Assembly: GCA_017538365.1 (NCBI GenBank)
Contig: JAFYIZ010000004.1
Location: 1-64,000, forward strand
Reading direction: 5' to 3'
From: a bacterium
Lineage (GTDB): Bacteria > UBP6 > UBA1177
Length of the DNA: 64,000 nucleotides
In this document: piece by piece, positions 23,505 to 32,119 of the stretch
Layout of the letters: every line of letters begins with the position of its first letter
Position numbering within the stretch: position 1 is the stretch's first letter
Translations under genes and position numbers: made by a program
Notes under the pieces: model-generated
Told to the model about the DNA's origin: nothing
Database searches by the model: none
The model's input: the letters and a program-made list of their open reading frames with translations, nothing else

Positions 23505-24215
23505 ATGGAAGAAAAAATAGAACTCGTTAAAAAAGTCTATGCGGCAATACACTCAGCCGCAGAAATAGCAGGACGCGACAGCCGTGAAGTGAGACTTGTC
23601 GCGGTCTCGAAAACCAAACCGGTCGAAGACATCATCGCTTTCCACCGCGTCGGACTCCGTGAATTCGGTGAAAATTATGTTCAGGAATTTGTTGACAAAT
23701 TCGAACAGCTCAAAGATCACGGCATAATCTGGCACTTCATCGGACACCTGCAGAAAAACAAGGTGAAATACATCGTTGACAAGGCTTTCCTCATCCACAC
23801 CGTCGATTCGTTCGAACTTGCCGAAGAGATTCAGAAACAGGCTGAGAAAAAAGGACTTCCGCGCGTCAGGATTCTGATTCAGGTAAATATCGGAAGAGAA
23901 CCTCAGAAAGGTGGCTGTGATCCTGACGAAACTTGTGAATTATTCAATAAAATAAGCAAGCTGGATAGACTTCAGATTTGCGGACTCATGAGTATTCCGC
24001 CTTTTATCGAAGCTGAAAAACTCCGTCCTTTCCACAGAAAACTTTTTGATCTGAGAAGTGAAGTCATCGAAAAATGCGGCGCCGACCCCGAAATTTTCAA
24101 GGAACTTTCGATGGGAATGTCGGAAGATTTTGATGTCGCGATAGAAGAAGGAGCTACTATTGTAAGACTCGGCACAATCCTTTTCGGAGCGCGTGAAAAG
24201 AAGGTGACTCAATGA
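23505..24215 (+). CDS. PLP homeostasis protein, YggS/PROSC family
   Basis: 236 residues, the usual size. It binds pyridoxal phosphate and keeps B6 and amino-acid pools balanced without known catalytic turnover. The PLP lysine is K36 in 'VAVSKTKP'; 'FGENYVQEF', 'WHFIGHLQKNK' and 'LSMGMSEDFDVAI' are all family motifs. Start at 23505 with AAGGAG. Its stop overlaps the start of tgt (ATGA, 24212-24215). Confidence 0.95.
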   Translation: MEEKIELVKKVYAAIHSAAEIAGRDSREVRLVAVSKTKPVEDIIAFHRVGLREFGENYVQEFVDKFEQLKDHGIIWHFIGHLQKNKVKYIVDKAFLIHTVDSFELAEEIQKQAEKKGLPRVRILIQVNIGREPQKGGCDPDETCELFNKISKLDRLQICGLMSIPPFIEAEKLRPFHRKLFDLRSEVIEKCGADPEIFKELSMGMSEDFDVAIEEGATIVRLGTILFGAREKKVTQ

Positions 24216-25312
24216 TAACTTTCAAGGTTTTAAAAGAGTGCGGCAAGGCGCGCCGCGGCGTGATAACGACTCCGCACGGAGAAATCCAGACTCCGATTTT
24301 CATGCCGGTCGGCACTCAGGGGACAGTCAAGGCAGTCCTTCCGGAACAGCTTGAAAACTTAGGCGCGCAGATAATTTTAGGCAACACCTATCACCTTTTT
24401 CTGCGTCCCGGGCACCAACTCATAAAAGAAACTTTCGGCTCGCTCCACAACATGATGAAGTGGAACCACCCGATACTCACCGATAGCGGCGGATTTCAGG
24501 TTTTCAGCCTTGGACCGCTTCGCAAAATCAAGGAGGAAGGGGTTTATTTCAGCAGTCATCTGGACGGCTCGAAAAGATTCATTTCACCCGAAATATCGAT
24601 TGAAATCCAGGAAGCACTGGGCAGCGACATAATGATGGCGTTCGACGAATGCCCCGCTCTCCCCTGCTCCAGAGAATACATGATCAATTCGATGGAGCGC
24701 ACGACACGCTGGGCGCAGCGTTGTTTAGAAGCGAGAAAAAGCGATAACGCCCTTTTCGGCATAACACAGGGCGGAACCGATATTGACCTCAGAATGAAGC
24801 ACCTTGAAGAGATGACTTCCCTTCCCTTCGACGGATTTTCTATCGGCGGTTTAAGCGTCGGAGAAGAAAAAGAGGAAATGTACAAAACTCTTGAAGCTAT
24901 CCCGCATCAGCTTCCCTCCGACAAACCGCGCTATCTTATGGGGGTAGGCACTCCACGCGATATAATCAAAGGAATTCTGGAAGGAGTCGATATGTTTGAC
25001 TGCGTAATGCCTACCAGAAACGCAAGAAACGGCCAGCTTTTCACATGGAACGGCACTATGAACATCAAACGCGCCGAATTCGAGCGTGACACGCGGCCGG
25101 TGGATGAAAAATGTAGCTGCTACACATGCCGCAATTTCAGCCGCGCATATCTGAGGCATCTCTACAAAGCAGGCGAATACCTCTCACCGATTTTAAATTC
25201 GATCCACAACCTTCACTTCTATCTCGATCTGGTCGCAGAAGCGCGAAAACGGATCGAAGAAGGAACGATCAACGAATTTTACTCAGAAATTTCAAAAGTT
25301 TACGAAAGATAA
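24212..25312 (+). CDS. tgt: Queuine tRNA-ribosyltransferase
   Basis: 366 residues. It exchanges guanine-34 for the queuosine precursor in tRNAs for Asp, Asn, His and Tyr. Seen: 'TPIFMPVGTQGTVKAV', 'GNTYHLFLRPG', 'TDSGGFQVFSL' (active-site Asp region), 'GGLSVGEEK', the second Asp in 'DCVMPTRNAR' and the zinc site 'CSCYTCRNFSRAYLRHL'. All key residues are intact. ATGA overlap with the upstream YggS gene; glmM follows after 12 bp. Confidence 0.97.
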   Translation: MITFKVLKECGKARRGVITTPHGEIQTPIFMPVGTQGTVKAVLPEQLENLGAQIILGNTYHLFLRPGHQLIKETFGSLHNMMKWNHPILTDSGGFQVFSLGPLRKIKEEGVYFSSHLDGSKRFISPEISIEIQEALGSDIMMAFDECPALPCSREYMINSMERTTRWAQRCLEARKSDNALFGITQGGTDIDLRMKHLEEMTSLPFDGFSIGGLSVGEEKEEMYKTLEAIPHQLPSDKPRYLMGVGTPRDIIKGILEGVDMFDCVMPTRNARNGQLFTWNGTMNIKRAEFERDTRPVDEKCSCYTCRNFSRAYLRHLYKAGEYLSPILNSIHNLHFYLDLVAEARKRIEEGTINEFYSEISKVYER

Positions 25313-25324
25313 AGGGAGCAGAAA

Positions 25325-26689
25325 ATGGCAAAAAAACAGATTTTCGGAACAGACGGAATAAGGACAACGGCAAATGTTTATCCGCTTACGCCCGAATCGG
25401 CGGTAAAAGTCGGTAAAGCGGTGACACGCTGGTTTCAGAAGAAAAATCCTGCAAAAAAAATAGAGGCTGCAATAGGCACAGACACGCGTATTTCTTCGGA
25501 AATGCTGAACGCAGCGGTATCTGCCGGAATAATGAGCGCGGGCGGCAACGTGACAGACCTCAAAGTGGTCTCAACTCCGCTTGTAAGCGACTTTGTCCGC
25601 ACCAACAAATGCGATTTCGGCATCGTCATTTCAGCAAGCCACAACCCGTTTGATGACAACGGGATAAAGATTTTCAACTCCAAAGGCGAAAAGCTGAACG
25701 ACTCTCAGGAACTTGAGATCGAAGCGCTGTTTTTTGATGAAAACTCTTCAGAAAATCCTGTCGGAGACAAAATCGGAACTGCTAAGATCGCAGAAAACCC
25801 TGAATTCGACTACGTTTTAAGGATAGTAAAAGCCTTTGAGACGCTGAAAGATTCCGAAATCAAAATCTGTATCGACTGCGCAAACGGTGCGACTGCAAAA
25901 ATCGCAAAAAAGATATTTTCGGCTTTTCCAAAAATGGAAAAATTCTTCTTTTTCACTGAGGCTAACGGCGTAAATATCAACGACAACTGCGGCGCGCTTC
26001 ACCCCGAAAACCTTGCTCCGAAGATACTTGATCACAAATGTTTTGCAGGTTTTGCCTACGACGGCGACGGCGACAGACTTATCACGGTCGATGAACTCGG
26101 CAGAGTCGTTGACGGAGACAAAATCATAGGGATCATCGCAAAATATCTGAGTAAAAACGGCAAGTTGGCGCACAATACGGCGGCAGTTACCGTTATGAGC
26201 AACGCAGGACTTGAAAAACACCTCAAAAACTGCGGAATAGCCCTTGAAAGAACCGATGTCGGCGACAGATACTTGGTTGAAAGGATAAATGAAAAAGGTT
26301 TGAGCTTAGCCGGAGAAAACAGCGGTCACCTCATCATAAAAGAGATAAATCCGACCGGTGACGGCATCGTGGCGTCGCTTATGACCCTCAAAATTTTGGC
26401 TGAAAGCGGAAGAAAACTCTCGGAACTTGCAGACGAGATTGAACTTTTCCCGCAGATTCAGACAAAAGTGAAAATCAAAGGTGAAAAAATCCCGATAGAA
26501 AATATTCCGGGCTTAAGCGAATTTATAAAATCGCAGGAAGCCCTTCTTGACGGCGGCAGAATGCTCGTCCGTTACAGCGGAACGGAGCCTGTAATGCGCG
26601 TCATGGCTGAAGGACCCGACAAATCCAAAGTCCAGAATGCAGTAGATAAAGTTGCTGAATTTGTTATCAATTTTTACGGAGGCAAATAA
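25325..26689 (+). CDS. glmM: Phosphoglucosamine mutase
   Basis: 454 residues. Converts glucosamine-6-phosphate to glucosamine-1-phosphate on the way to UDP-GlcNAc for peptidoglycan and LPS. Seen: 'FGTDGIRTTAN', the phosphoserine loop 'VISASHNPFDDNG' (S105), the metal loop 'DGDGDRLI', the sugar loop 'GENSGHLI' and the phosphate loop 'RYSGTEPVMRVM'. The stop overlaps the ATG of the following lipoprotein gene (TAATG). Confidence 0.95.
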   Translation: MAKKQIFGTDGIRTTANVYPLTPESAVKVGKAVTRWFQKKNPAKKIEAAIGTDTRISSEMLNAAVSAGIMSAGGNVTDLKVVSTPLVSDFVRTNKCDFGIVISASHNPFDDNGIKIFNSKGEKLNDSQELEIEALFFDENSSENPVGDKIGTAKIAENPEFDYVLRIVKAFETLKDSEIKICIDCANGATAKIAKKIFSAFPKMEKFFFFTEANGVNINDNCGALHPENLAPKILDHKCFAGFAYDGDGDRLITVDELGRVVDGDKIIGIIAKYLSKNGKLAHNTAAVTVMSNAGLEKHLKNCGIALERTDVGDRYLVERINEKGLSLAGENSGHLIIKEINPTGDGIVASLMTLKILAESGRKLSELADEIELFPQIQTKVKIKGEKIPIENIPGLSEFIKSQEALLDGGRMLVRYSGTEPVMRVMAEGPDKSKVQNAVDKVAEFVINFYGGK

Positions 26690-28563
26690 TGAAAAAATTT
26701 TCTATTCTAATTCTCTCACTGCTTTTCTGCTTCGTATGCTCATGCGGAAGTTCAGGCAGCAAGGAAAAAGATGATTCCGACCAGATTGGTGAAACTGATG
26801 CCGATACGACAGACGATTCAGACATTGCCGATGTCTCCGATACTGACAAAAAAGATGATTCTGACAATCAGAAACCAGCATCAGATGATGACAATACGAC
26901 AGACGACAGTGATTCCGAGGCAGTCGAAAGCGGTATCTGCTCGCCGAATCCGTGCGACACCGAAGAGAACCGCGCTGCGCACAAGTCGAGATGTATGCCT
27001 GAAAACAACGGAACATCATATACCTGCGTCTGCGATTCATCATACTACTCTTACGGCGATATCTGCTGTCCGGCTCATTCATCTGAAAAAGGCGGGAAAT
27101 GTCAGTGCGACACTTACTACATCGAGCCTGTTGAAGAACCGGGAATATGCGTTGCCGAGTGCACTGAAAATACGATTGAAGGTCTTACCGGCTACTGCAA
27201 GAAAGGCTCTATCTGTCAGCAGGGAACATGCATAAAAGACCATTGCGCAGAATATACCTGCCCTGAAAACAGCACGTGCACAACAAAAAACGACGAAGCC
27301 TTCTGCCAGTGTGAAAGTCCGCTTCAGATGAGCAACGGAAAGTGCTGCCCTAAAAATTCGACAAATGAAAACGGAACCTGCAAATGCAATACCGGTTATG
27401 AATTATCCGGCGACGATTGCGTAATGAGTGCCAATAATCCATGCAGAAAAAAACCGTGCAGCCAGGCTAACAATCCTGGACAACCCAACAAAAACACGTG
27501 TGTTCCAGACTCAAGCGAGGCTGGGTATCACTGCGAATGCAATACAAACTACAGGGAAGACTCCGACGGAAAATGTCAGGAAATCGTTTTTGACGTCTGC
27601 CCGAACAATATGCAATGCCTTAGAGGATACTGTCTTCCGCAGGATCTCAGCAACGAACAGTGCATAAAAGACAGCGACTGCCGTGAATTCGGCGGAAACG
27701 CTATCTGCTCGGCTCCGAATGCAGCCGGCGGCGTATGTTCAGGCTGCAGTGCCAACAGCGACTGTCCCGGAAACACACAGTGTAACGACACTTACGGGAC
27801 ATGCGCTCTGACGTGCAAAAATGACGATGACTGTCCTTACGGAAAATGCTATTCCACTTACTGCGGTCAGAAACACTGCTCAACCGACGAAGACTGCTTC
27901 AAAGGAACAGTATGCATCGGTTCTACAGGTGACAATGACGGCATGTGCCAAAGAGCCTCATGTCACGAAACTGCATGCTCCGAGACAAATCCAGGCGGAA
28001 GCTGTCCTGAAGGCGCGGCATGTATAAACGGAAGCTGCGTTTCAAGTTGCTCTCCGAATCCGTGCAATGAGATAAACAGAACCACTTGTGAAAAGAAGCT
28101 CGGCGTTCCGACCTGCGTCTGCGACGAGGGAACAGTCGAAAAGGACGGAAAATGTCAGCCTAAAACCGTCCAAACCTGTCCGTCAGGTTTTGTCTGCAAA
28201 AACGGTTACTGCGCTGACAAGAGTGAAGGCGCCTTCTTCTGCGCTGAAAATTCCGACTGCGGAGGCTCTCTGACATGCTCGCCGAAGTCTCCGTCAGGCA
28301 CATGCAACGGCTGCAACTACACGGCTGAATGTCCGAGTCTCGGCGAGGACGATCCGGTTTCATGTCTCAACGGCTACTGCATGAGAGGCTGCCTTACCGA
28401 CTACGACTGCAACCCCGGTATGATCTGCAAAACAAACAGTCAGGGCTCGTTCTGCGGCACAAAAACCTGCTCAAAGCCTTCGGACTGTCCGGAAAACTAC
28501 ACCTGCAAACCGTCAGAATCAGGTTCCGAAAGCGGAACCTGCTCAAGAAAACCGTGTGAATAG
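26689..28563 (+). CDS. Large Cys-rich (EGF-like) lipoprotein
   Basis: 624 residues. Lipobox 'FVCSC' (C19), an Asp/Ser/Thr tether (about 25-85), then roughly 540 residues with about 80 Cys in EGF-like or 'CxxNPC...C.C' modules ('CSPNPCDTEENR', 'YTCVCDSS', 'KCCPKNST', 'DSDCREFGG', 'CPSGFVCKNGYC', 'DCPENYTC'). Parts are internally repeated (for example the 'CP.N..C..GYC' units at 303 and 498). No enzyme motif. Such modules form disulfide-rich rods that bind proteins or ligands on the cell surface. Its place between glmM and mpl in an envelope operon, with a 1-bp overlap to glmM, suggests coexpression with wall synthesis; a direct role there is not shown. Confidence 0.85.
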   Translation: MKKFSILILSLLFCFVCSCGSSGSKEKDDSDQIGETDADTTDDSDIADVSDTDKKDDSDNQKPASDDDNTTDDSDSEAVESGICSPNPCDTEENRAAHKSRCMPENNGTSYTCVCDSSYYSYGDICCPAHSSEKGGKCQCDTYYIEPVEEPGICVAECTENTIEGLTGYCKKGSICQQGTCIKDHCAEYTCPENSTCTTKNDEAFCQCESPLQMSNGKCCPKNSTNENGTCKCNTGYELSGDDCVMSANNPCRKKPCSQANNPGQPNKNTCVPDSSEAGYHCECNTNYREDSDGKCQEIVFDVCPNNMQCLRGYCLPQDLSNEQCIKDSDCREFGGNAICSAPNAAGGVCSGCSANSDCPGNTQCNDTYGTCALTCKNDDDCPYGKCYSTYCGQKHCSTDEDCFKGTVCIGSTGDNDGMCQRASCHETACSETNPGGSCPEGAACINGSCVSSCSPNPCNEINRTTCEKKLGVPTCVCDEGTVEKDGKCQPKTVQTCPSGFVCKNGYCADKSEGAFFCAENSDCGGSLTCSPKSPSGTCNGCNYTAECPSLGEDDPVSCLNGYCMRGCLTDYDCNPGMICKTNSQGSFCGTKTCSKPSDCPENYTCKPSESGSESGTCSRKPCE

Positions 28564-28574
28564 TGGAGAGAAAA

Positions 28575-29999
28575 ATGGAACTCAAAGGAAAAAAAGTTTT
28601 ATTTGCTAGGATCTGCGGAACGGGCGTAAGTTCGCTCGCCATCATCTGCAAACGCGCCGGAGCAACCGTCATCGGCACTGACCTTGAATACTATCCGCCG
28701 GTAAGCACGAAACTTGAGGAAGAAAAGATCCCCTGCTACGGAATGGATAAATTCTACGACTTAGTCAAAGAGGAAAAACCCGACCTCATCGTTGTCGGAA
28801 ACGCCCTCAACGGCAAATCGGAAGAGGCGGCTTTCATTCTTAACTGCGGGATCCCCTACTACTCGATGCCCTCTTTAATGGAAGATTTCCTTCTTGACGG
28901 CAAATCGCCCGTCGTAATTTCAGGAACTCACGGAAAAACGACTACAACGACAGTTTTCAGCGAAGTTTTGACTGGTATCGGCAGAAATCCGTCGTATATG
29001 ATAGGCGGAATACCTGAATTTTCGGGCACGAACGCAGCTTTCAGCGAGGGAGCGGGATATTTTGTCATCGAGGGAGACGAATACGACACCGCGTTTTTCG
29101 ACAAAGGTCCGAAATTCCTTCACTACAAGCCTGAGACCACGATAGTCACTTCGATAGAATTCGACCACGCAGACATTTACGATTCAGTCGATTCGATATT
29201 CAAGAACTTCAAAAAACTCGTTGATATCACTAAGAAAAGAGTGATCCTTTCGCTTGATTTCGACTACAATTTGAAACTTAAAGAGCTTATTCCGGCGGAA
29301 AAACTTTTCACCTACTCGATTTCAGACAAGTCGGCTGATCTTTTCGTAAAATTTGAGGAAAGACGCGGAAATCTGATGTATTTCTCGGCTGAATTCAAAA
29401 ACGGAGAAAAATATTTCTTCGAAACTCCCCTTTTCGGTAACCAGAACCTGATGAATCTGGGCGCTCTCGCCGCATTCCTAAAATGCGAAGGCTTCGATCT
29501 CAAAGATCCGAAGATTCTTGAAAGCATCAAGACTTTAAAAGGGATCAAACGCCGTCAGGAATACATCGGTTCCATCAACGGAGGGAGCATCTACAGCGAT
29601 TTCGCGCACCATCCGACAGCGGTAAAACTCACGCTTGAATCGTTCATCGACTTCTTCCGCGACAAAAAGATCAACATGGTCTTTGACCCCGCGACAAACT
29701 CGAACGGACAAAACGTCTTTGAAAAACAGTACACCGAAATATTCGCCGAAGCGGACAAAGTGGTCGTCGGATTCCCGCCGAAAGCGTTCAAATTCCCGCC
29801 CGAAAACAGATTTGAACCTGAGCGCGTAGTCGCAACAATAAACGCAAAATTCCCCGGCAAAGCACGCTACATCAAAGATGTCGAAGAAACCATCAGATGG
29901 GTCCGCGAAAACAGCAATGAAAACACCGTCACCGTCGTAATGTCGAACTCGGGATTTGACGGATTCTTCACCAAGATCGCGGAATTTTTTGATAAATAG
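28575..29999 (+). CDS. mpl: UDP-MurNAc:tripeptide ligase (Mpl), murein recycling
   Basis: 474 residues of the Mur ligase family. Seen: an N-terminal 'ICGTGVSSLA' nucleotide-sugar motif, P-loop 'ISGTHGKTTTTT', 'IEGDEYDTAFFD', 'DHADIY' and 'YSDFAHHPTAVK'. 'E.DEYDTAFFD' and 'HHPTA' are more like Mpl than MurC. Mpl joins recycled L-Ala-D-Glu-mesoDAP to UDP-MurNAc. Start ATG at 28575 follows GGAGAG; an in-frame GTG at 28563 is less likely. MurC is the alternative reading; the rest of the mur cluster is not here. Confidence 0.88.
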   Translation: MELKGKKVLFARICGTGVSSLAIICKRAGATVIGTDLEYYPPVSTKLEEEKIPCYGMDKFYDLVKEEKPDLIVVGNALNGKSEEAAFILNCGIPYYSMPSLMEDFLLDGKSPVVISGTHGKTTTTTVFSEVLTGIGRNPSYMIGGIPEFSGTNAAFSEGAGYFVIEGDEYDTAFFDKGPKFLHYKPETTIVTSIEFDHADIYDSVDSIFKNFKKLVDITKKRVILSLDFDYNLKLKELIPAEKLFTYSISDKSADLFVKFEERRGNLMYFSAEFKNGEKYFFETPLFGNQNLMNLGALAAFLKCEGFDLKDPKILESIKTLKGIKRRQEYIGSINGGSIYSDFAHHPTAVKLTLESFIDFFRDKKINMVFDPATNSNGQNVFEKQYTEIFAEADKVVVGFPPKAFKFPPENRFEPERVVATINAKFPGKARYIKDVEETIRWVRENSNENTVTVVMSNSGFDGFFTKIAEFFDK

Positions 30000-30007
30000 A
30001 GGTTAAA

Positions 30008-30784
30008 ATGACGATCATTGATTCAATCATTCTGGGTATTCTGCAGGGGCTCACGGAGTTTCTGCCGGTAAGTTCTTCGGGGCATCTCGTTTTTGTGGAA
30101 AAGCTGCTCGGGCACAAGGATGTGCCGCTTTTTTATGACATTCTGCTGCATGTTGCGTCGCTTCTTGCGGTATTTATTTTCTTCAGGAATAAGCTGCTCA
30201 ACCTCACGAAAGAGTGCCTGACTTTCAAGTATAACAAATCGCACAAATACGTGATGATGATACTTGTCAGCACGATCGTGACGACTGCGATGCTCGTTGT
30301 GACAAAACCGATGCTCGAATCGATCAAATCGCAGCCGGTCTATCTCACGGTCGCTTTCGCTTTCACGGCGATACTGCTTCTTATCGCGCAGTCCTTTTTC
30401 AAAAAAGCTGACCCGGATAAGGAAATTTCGTGGTTTGACGCAATTTTCATCGGATTTTTTCAGGGTATAGCAGTCCTTCCCGGCGTTTCCAGATCAGGTT
30501 CTACGATAACTGGAGCACTTTTCAGAAAAATTCCTGCTGACGAGGCTGTCGAATACTCGTTCATGCTGGCGATCCCGGCAATTCTTGGTGCGCTGCTTCT
30601 TGAACTTGTAAAAGGGGGATTCGCGCTTGTCGATCCGATACCATCGCTTGTCGGCTTCGTATTTGCCTTCGCATCGAGCCTCGCTGCGCTCAAACTCCTC
30701 GTTTTCATGATGAAAAAAACTGTACTTTACCCTTTTGCGATATACCTTTTCATACTTTCGGCACTTGTTCCTTTTGTGATTTAG
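30008..30784 (+). CDS. uppP: Undecaprenyl-diphosphate phosphatase
   Basis: 258 residues, about eight membrane segments. BacA/UppP recycles the C55 lipid carrier and confers bacitracin tolerance. Both signature motifs are present: 'GLTEFLPVSSSGHL' near residue 14 and 'LPGVSRSGSTI' near residue 160. It follows mpl by 8 bp, so carrier recycling and muropeptide recycling are coexpressed. Confidence 0.96.
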   Translation: MTIIDSIILGILQGLTEFLPVSSSGHLVFVEKLLGHKDVPLFYDILLHVASLLAVFIFFRNKLLNLTKECLTFKYNKSHKYVMMILVSTIVTTAMLVVTKPMLESIKSQPVYLTVAFAFTAILLLIAQSFFKKADPDKEISWFDAIFIGFFQGIAVLPGVSRSGSTITGALFRKIPADEAVEYSFMLAIPAILGALLLELVKGGFALVDPIPSLVGFVFAFASSLAALKLLVFMMKKTVLYPFAIYLFILSALVPFVI

Positions 30785-30796
30785 CGGGGTGAAAAA

Positions 30797-31993
30797 ATGG
30801 AATTTTCAGTTGCGATCTATAACGGAAAAAATGTTCCCTACGACCTTAACGAAAAGCTGCTCGGGCTGACTCTTCTCGAGCGCCAGATAAAGATAGCGGA
30901 AGCCTTCGGCGCCAAAGAAGTGATCACGGTCAACGAGGCGACGCAGCGTGATTTTTCAGGAAAGTGGCTCTTCGTAAACGGCGCATTTTTCATTCACAAA
31001 CTTGCAGTTGAGCAGCAGTATTTCGAAAGCGATGAAGACCGCTTCGAAAAAGGTGGAATGTTCGGATTCTTTGATGCTGAAAAACATAAAGAAGATATCG
31101 CAGAATTCTTAAAAAACGGCATTTTTCCAGAAAATATCTCTACTTTCACAGGCCCGGGCTACCGCGTCGTCGTCGATTCGAAAGAGGCTAAAAAGCGTCT
31201 TGATTTCGAGCTTTTTGAAGAGATGCGTAAACCGACTAACGGCCTTGTTTCACGCAGCATAAACATGGTCATGGCGATATTTCTAACAAGGAATGTGTGG
31301 ATCCCGCTGCGCTTCACGCCGAACATGGTGACATGGTGCTCGATAATCGTCGGAGTTCTTTCCGGTTTCGTTGCTTTCAGCGGATCAAGACTCGCCATAA
31401 TCTTAGGCACGCTCTGCGCCCAGATCGCATCAGTCATCGACGACTGCGACGGCAAAGTTGCCCGCCTCACATACAAAACAAGCGACTTCGGACAGTGGTT
31501 GGACACAGTCGGAGATTCGTTCGTAAACACATCTCTTACGATCGGTCTGGGCTACGGACTCGCCCACTATTACACAGCGAACCCCGTATCTTATGCACCT
31601 CTCCAGCCGTATCTTGAAACATGGCCGATCTGGATCGCGTGGCTTTCAGTTGCTATCAACTGGTATCACAACTTTGTAAGTTATTTCGATGTCATCGTCA
31701 TCAGAAAAACGACCAACATTTTCTCTTTCACATTCTGGTTCGAGAAAAAGAAACGTGTCGTCAAAAGAGTCGATCTCACCGCGCCGATATACGCCAAAAT
31801 GGATCTTCTCAACTTCCTCAAATACTTTTCGAGACGTGACACCTACCTTTTTGCATACTTCGTTCTCGCCCTCATCGGACCGGCTGCAATGCTTGTCGGA
31901 TATCTCATCACAGCAGCATTTGTGATCCCGGTATTCTTCCTGACCACGATCCACATTTATTTTGGAATAATCAAAAAGATAGGGAAAGCCTAA
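30797..31993 (+). CDS. CDP-alcohol phosphatidyltransferase with degenerate N-terminal nucleotidyltransferase-like domain
   Basis: 398 residues. The CDP-alcohol signature D-x2-D-G-x2-A-R-x8-G-x3-D-x3-D is complete (D215 to D240: 'DDCDGKVAR...FGQWLDTVGD'). The segment before it, 'MRKPTNGLVSRSINMVMAIFLTR...FTPNMVT', resembles bifunctional CTP:inositol-1-phosphate cytidylyltransferase / CDP-inositol transferases. Residues 1-125 show remnants of the cytidylyltransferase ('LGLTLLERQIKIAEAFGAKEVITVN') but lack its Gly-rich substrate loop. About six membrane segments. It probably makes an inositol-type phospholipid or phosphodiester; the substrate is inference. Last gene of the operon; a direct repeat follows. 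Confidence 0.82.
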   Translation: MEFSVAIYNGKNVPYDLNEKLLGLTLLERQIKIAEAFGAKEVITVNEATQRDFSGKWLFVNGAFFIHKLAVEQQYFESDEDRFEKGGMFGFFDAEKHKEDIAEFLKNGIFPENISTFTGPGYRVVVDSKEAKKRLDFELFEEMRKPTNGLVSRSINMVMAIFLTRNVWIPLRFTPNMVTWCSIIVGVLSGFVAFSGSRLAIILGTLCAQIASVIDDCDGKVARLTYKTSDFGQWLDTVGDSFVNTSLTIGLGYGLAHYYTANPVSYAPLQPYLETWPIWIAWLSVAINWYHNFVSYFDVIVIRKTTNIFSFTFWFEKKKRVVKRVDLTAPIYAKMDLLNFLKYFSRRDTYLFAYFVLALIGPAAMLVGYLITAAFVIPVFFLTTIHIYFGIIKKIGKA

Positions 31994-31994
31994 A

Positions 31995-32115
31995 CGTCAT
32001 TCTAAGCTTAAGTGTTGAATTGGAGTGTCATTCTGAGCTTAAGCGAAGAATCTCAAAAAGATGTTTCAGCAAGCCTCAACATGACGAAAGATCTTTCACA
32101 TTCGTTCAAGATGAC
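31995..32115. repeat. Dispersed repeat of the GTCATTCTGAGC...GAAGAATCTC type
   Basis: GTCATTCTAAGCTTAAG (31996-32012) is followed 31 bp later by GTCATTCTGAGCTTAAG (32027-32043) and GCGAAGAATCTCAAAAAGAT; reverse-oriented remnants (CATGACGAAAGATC, AAGATGACGAA) come after. Such sequences are familiar as multicopy intergenic elements in many environmental bacterial genomes (from memory). Located between convergent genes. Confidence 0.6.
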
Positions 32116-32119
32116 GAAT

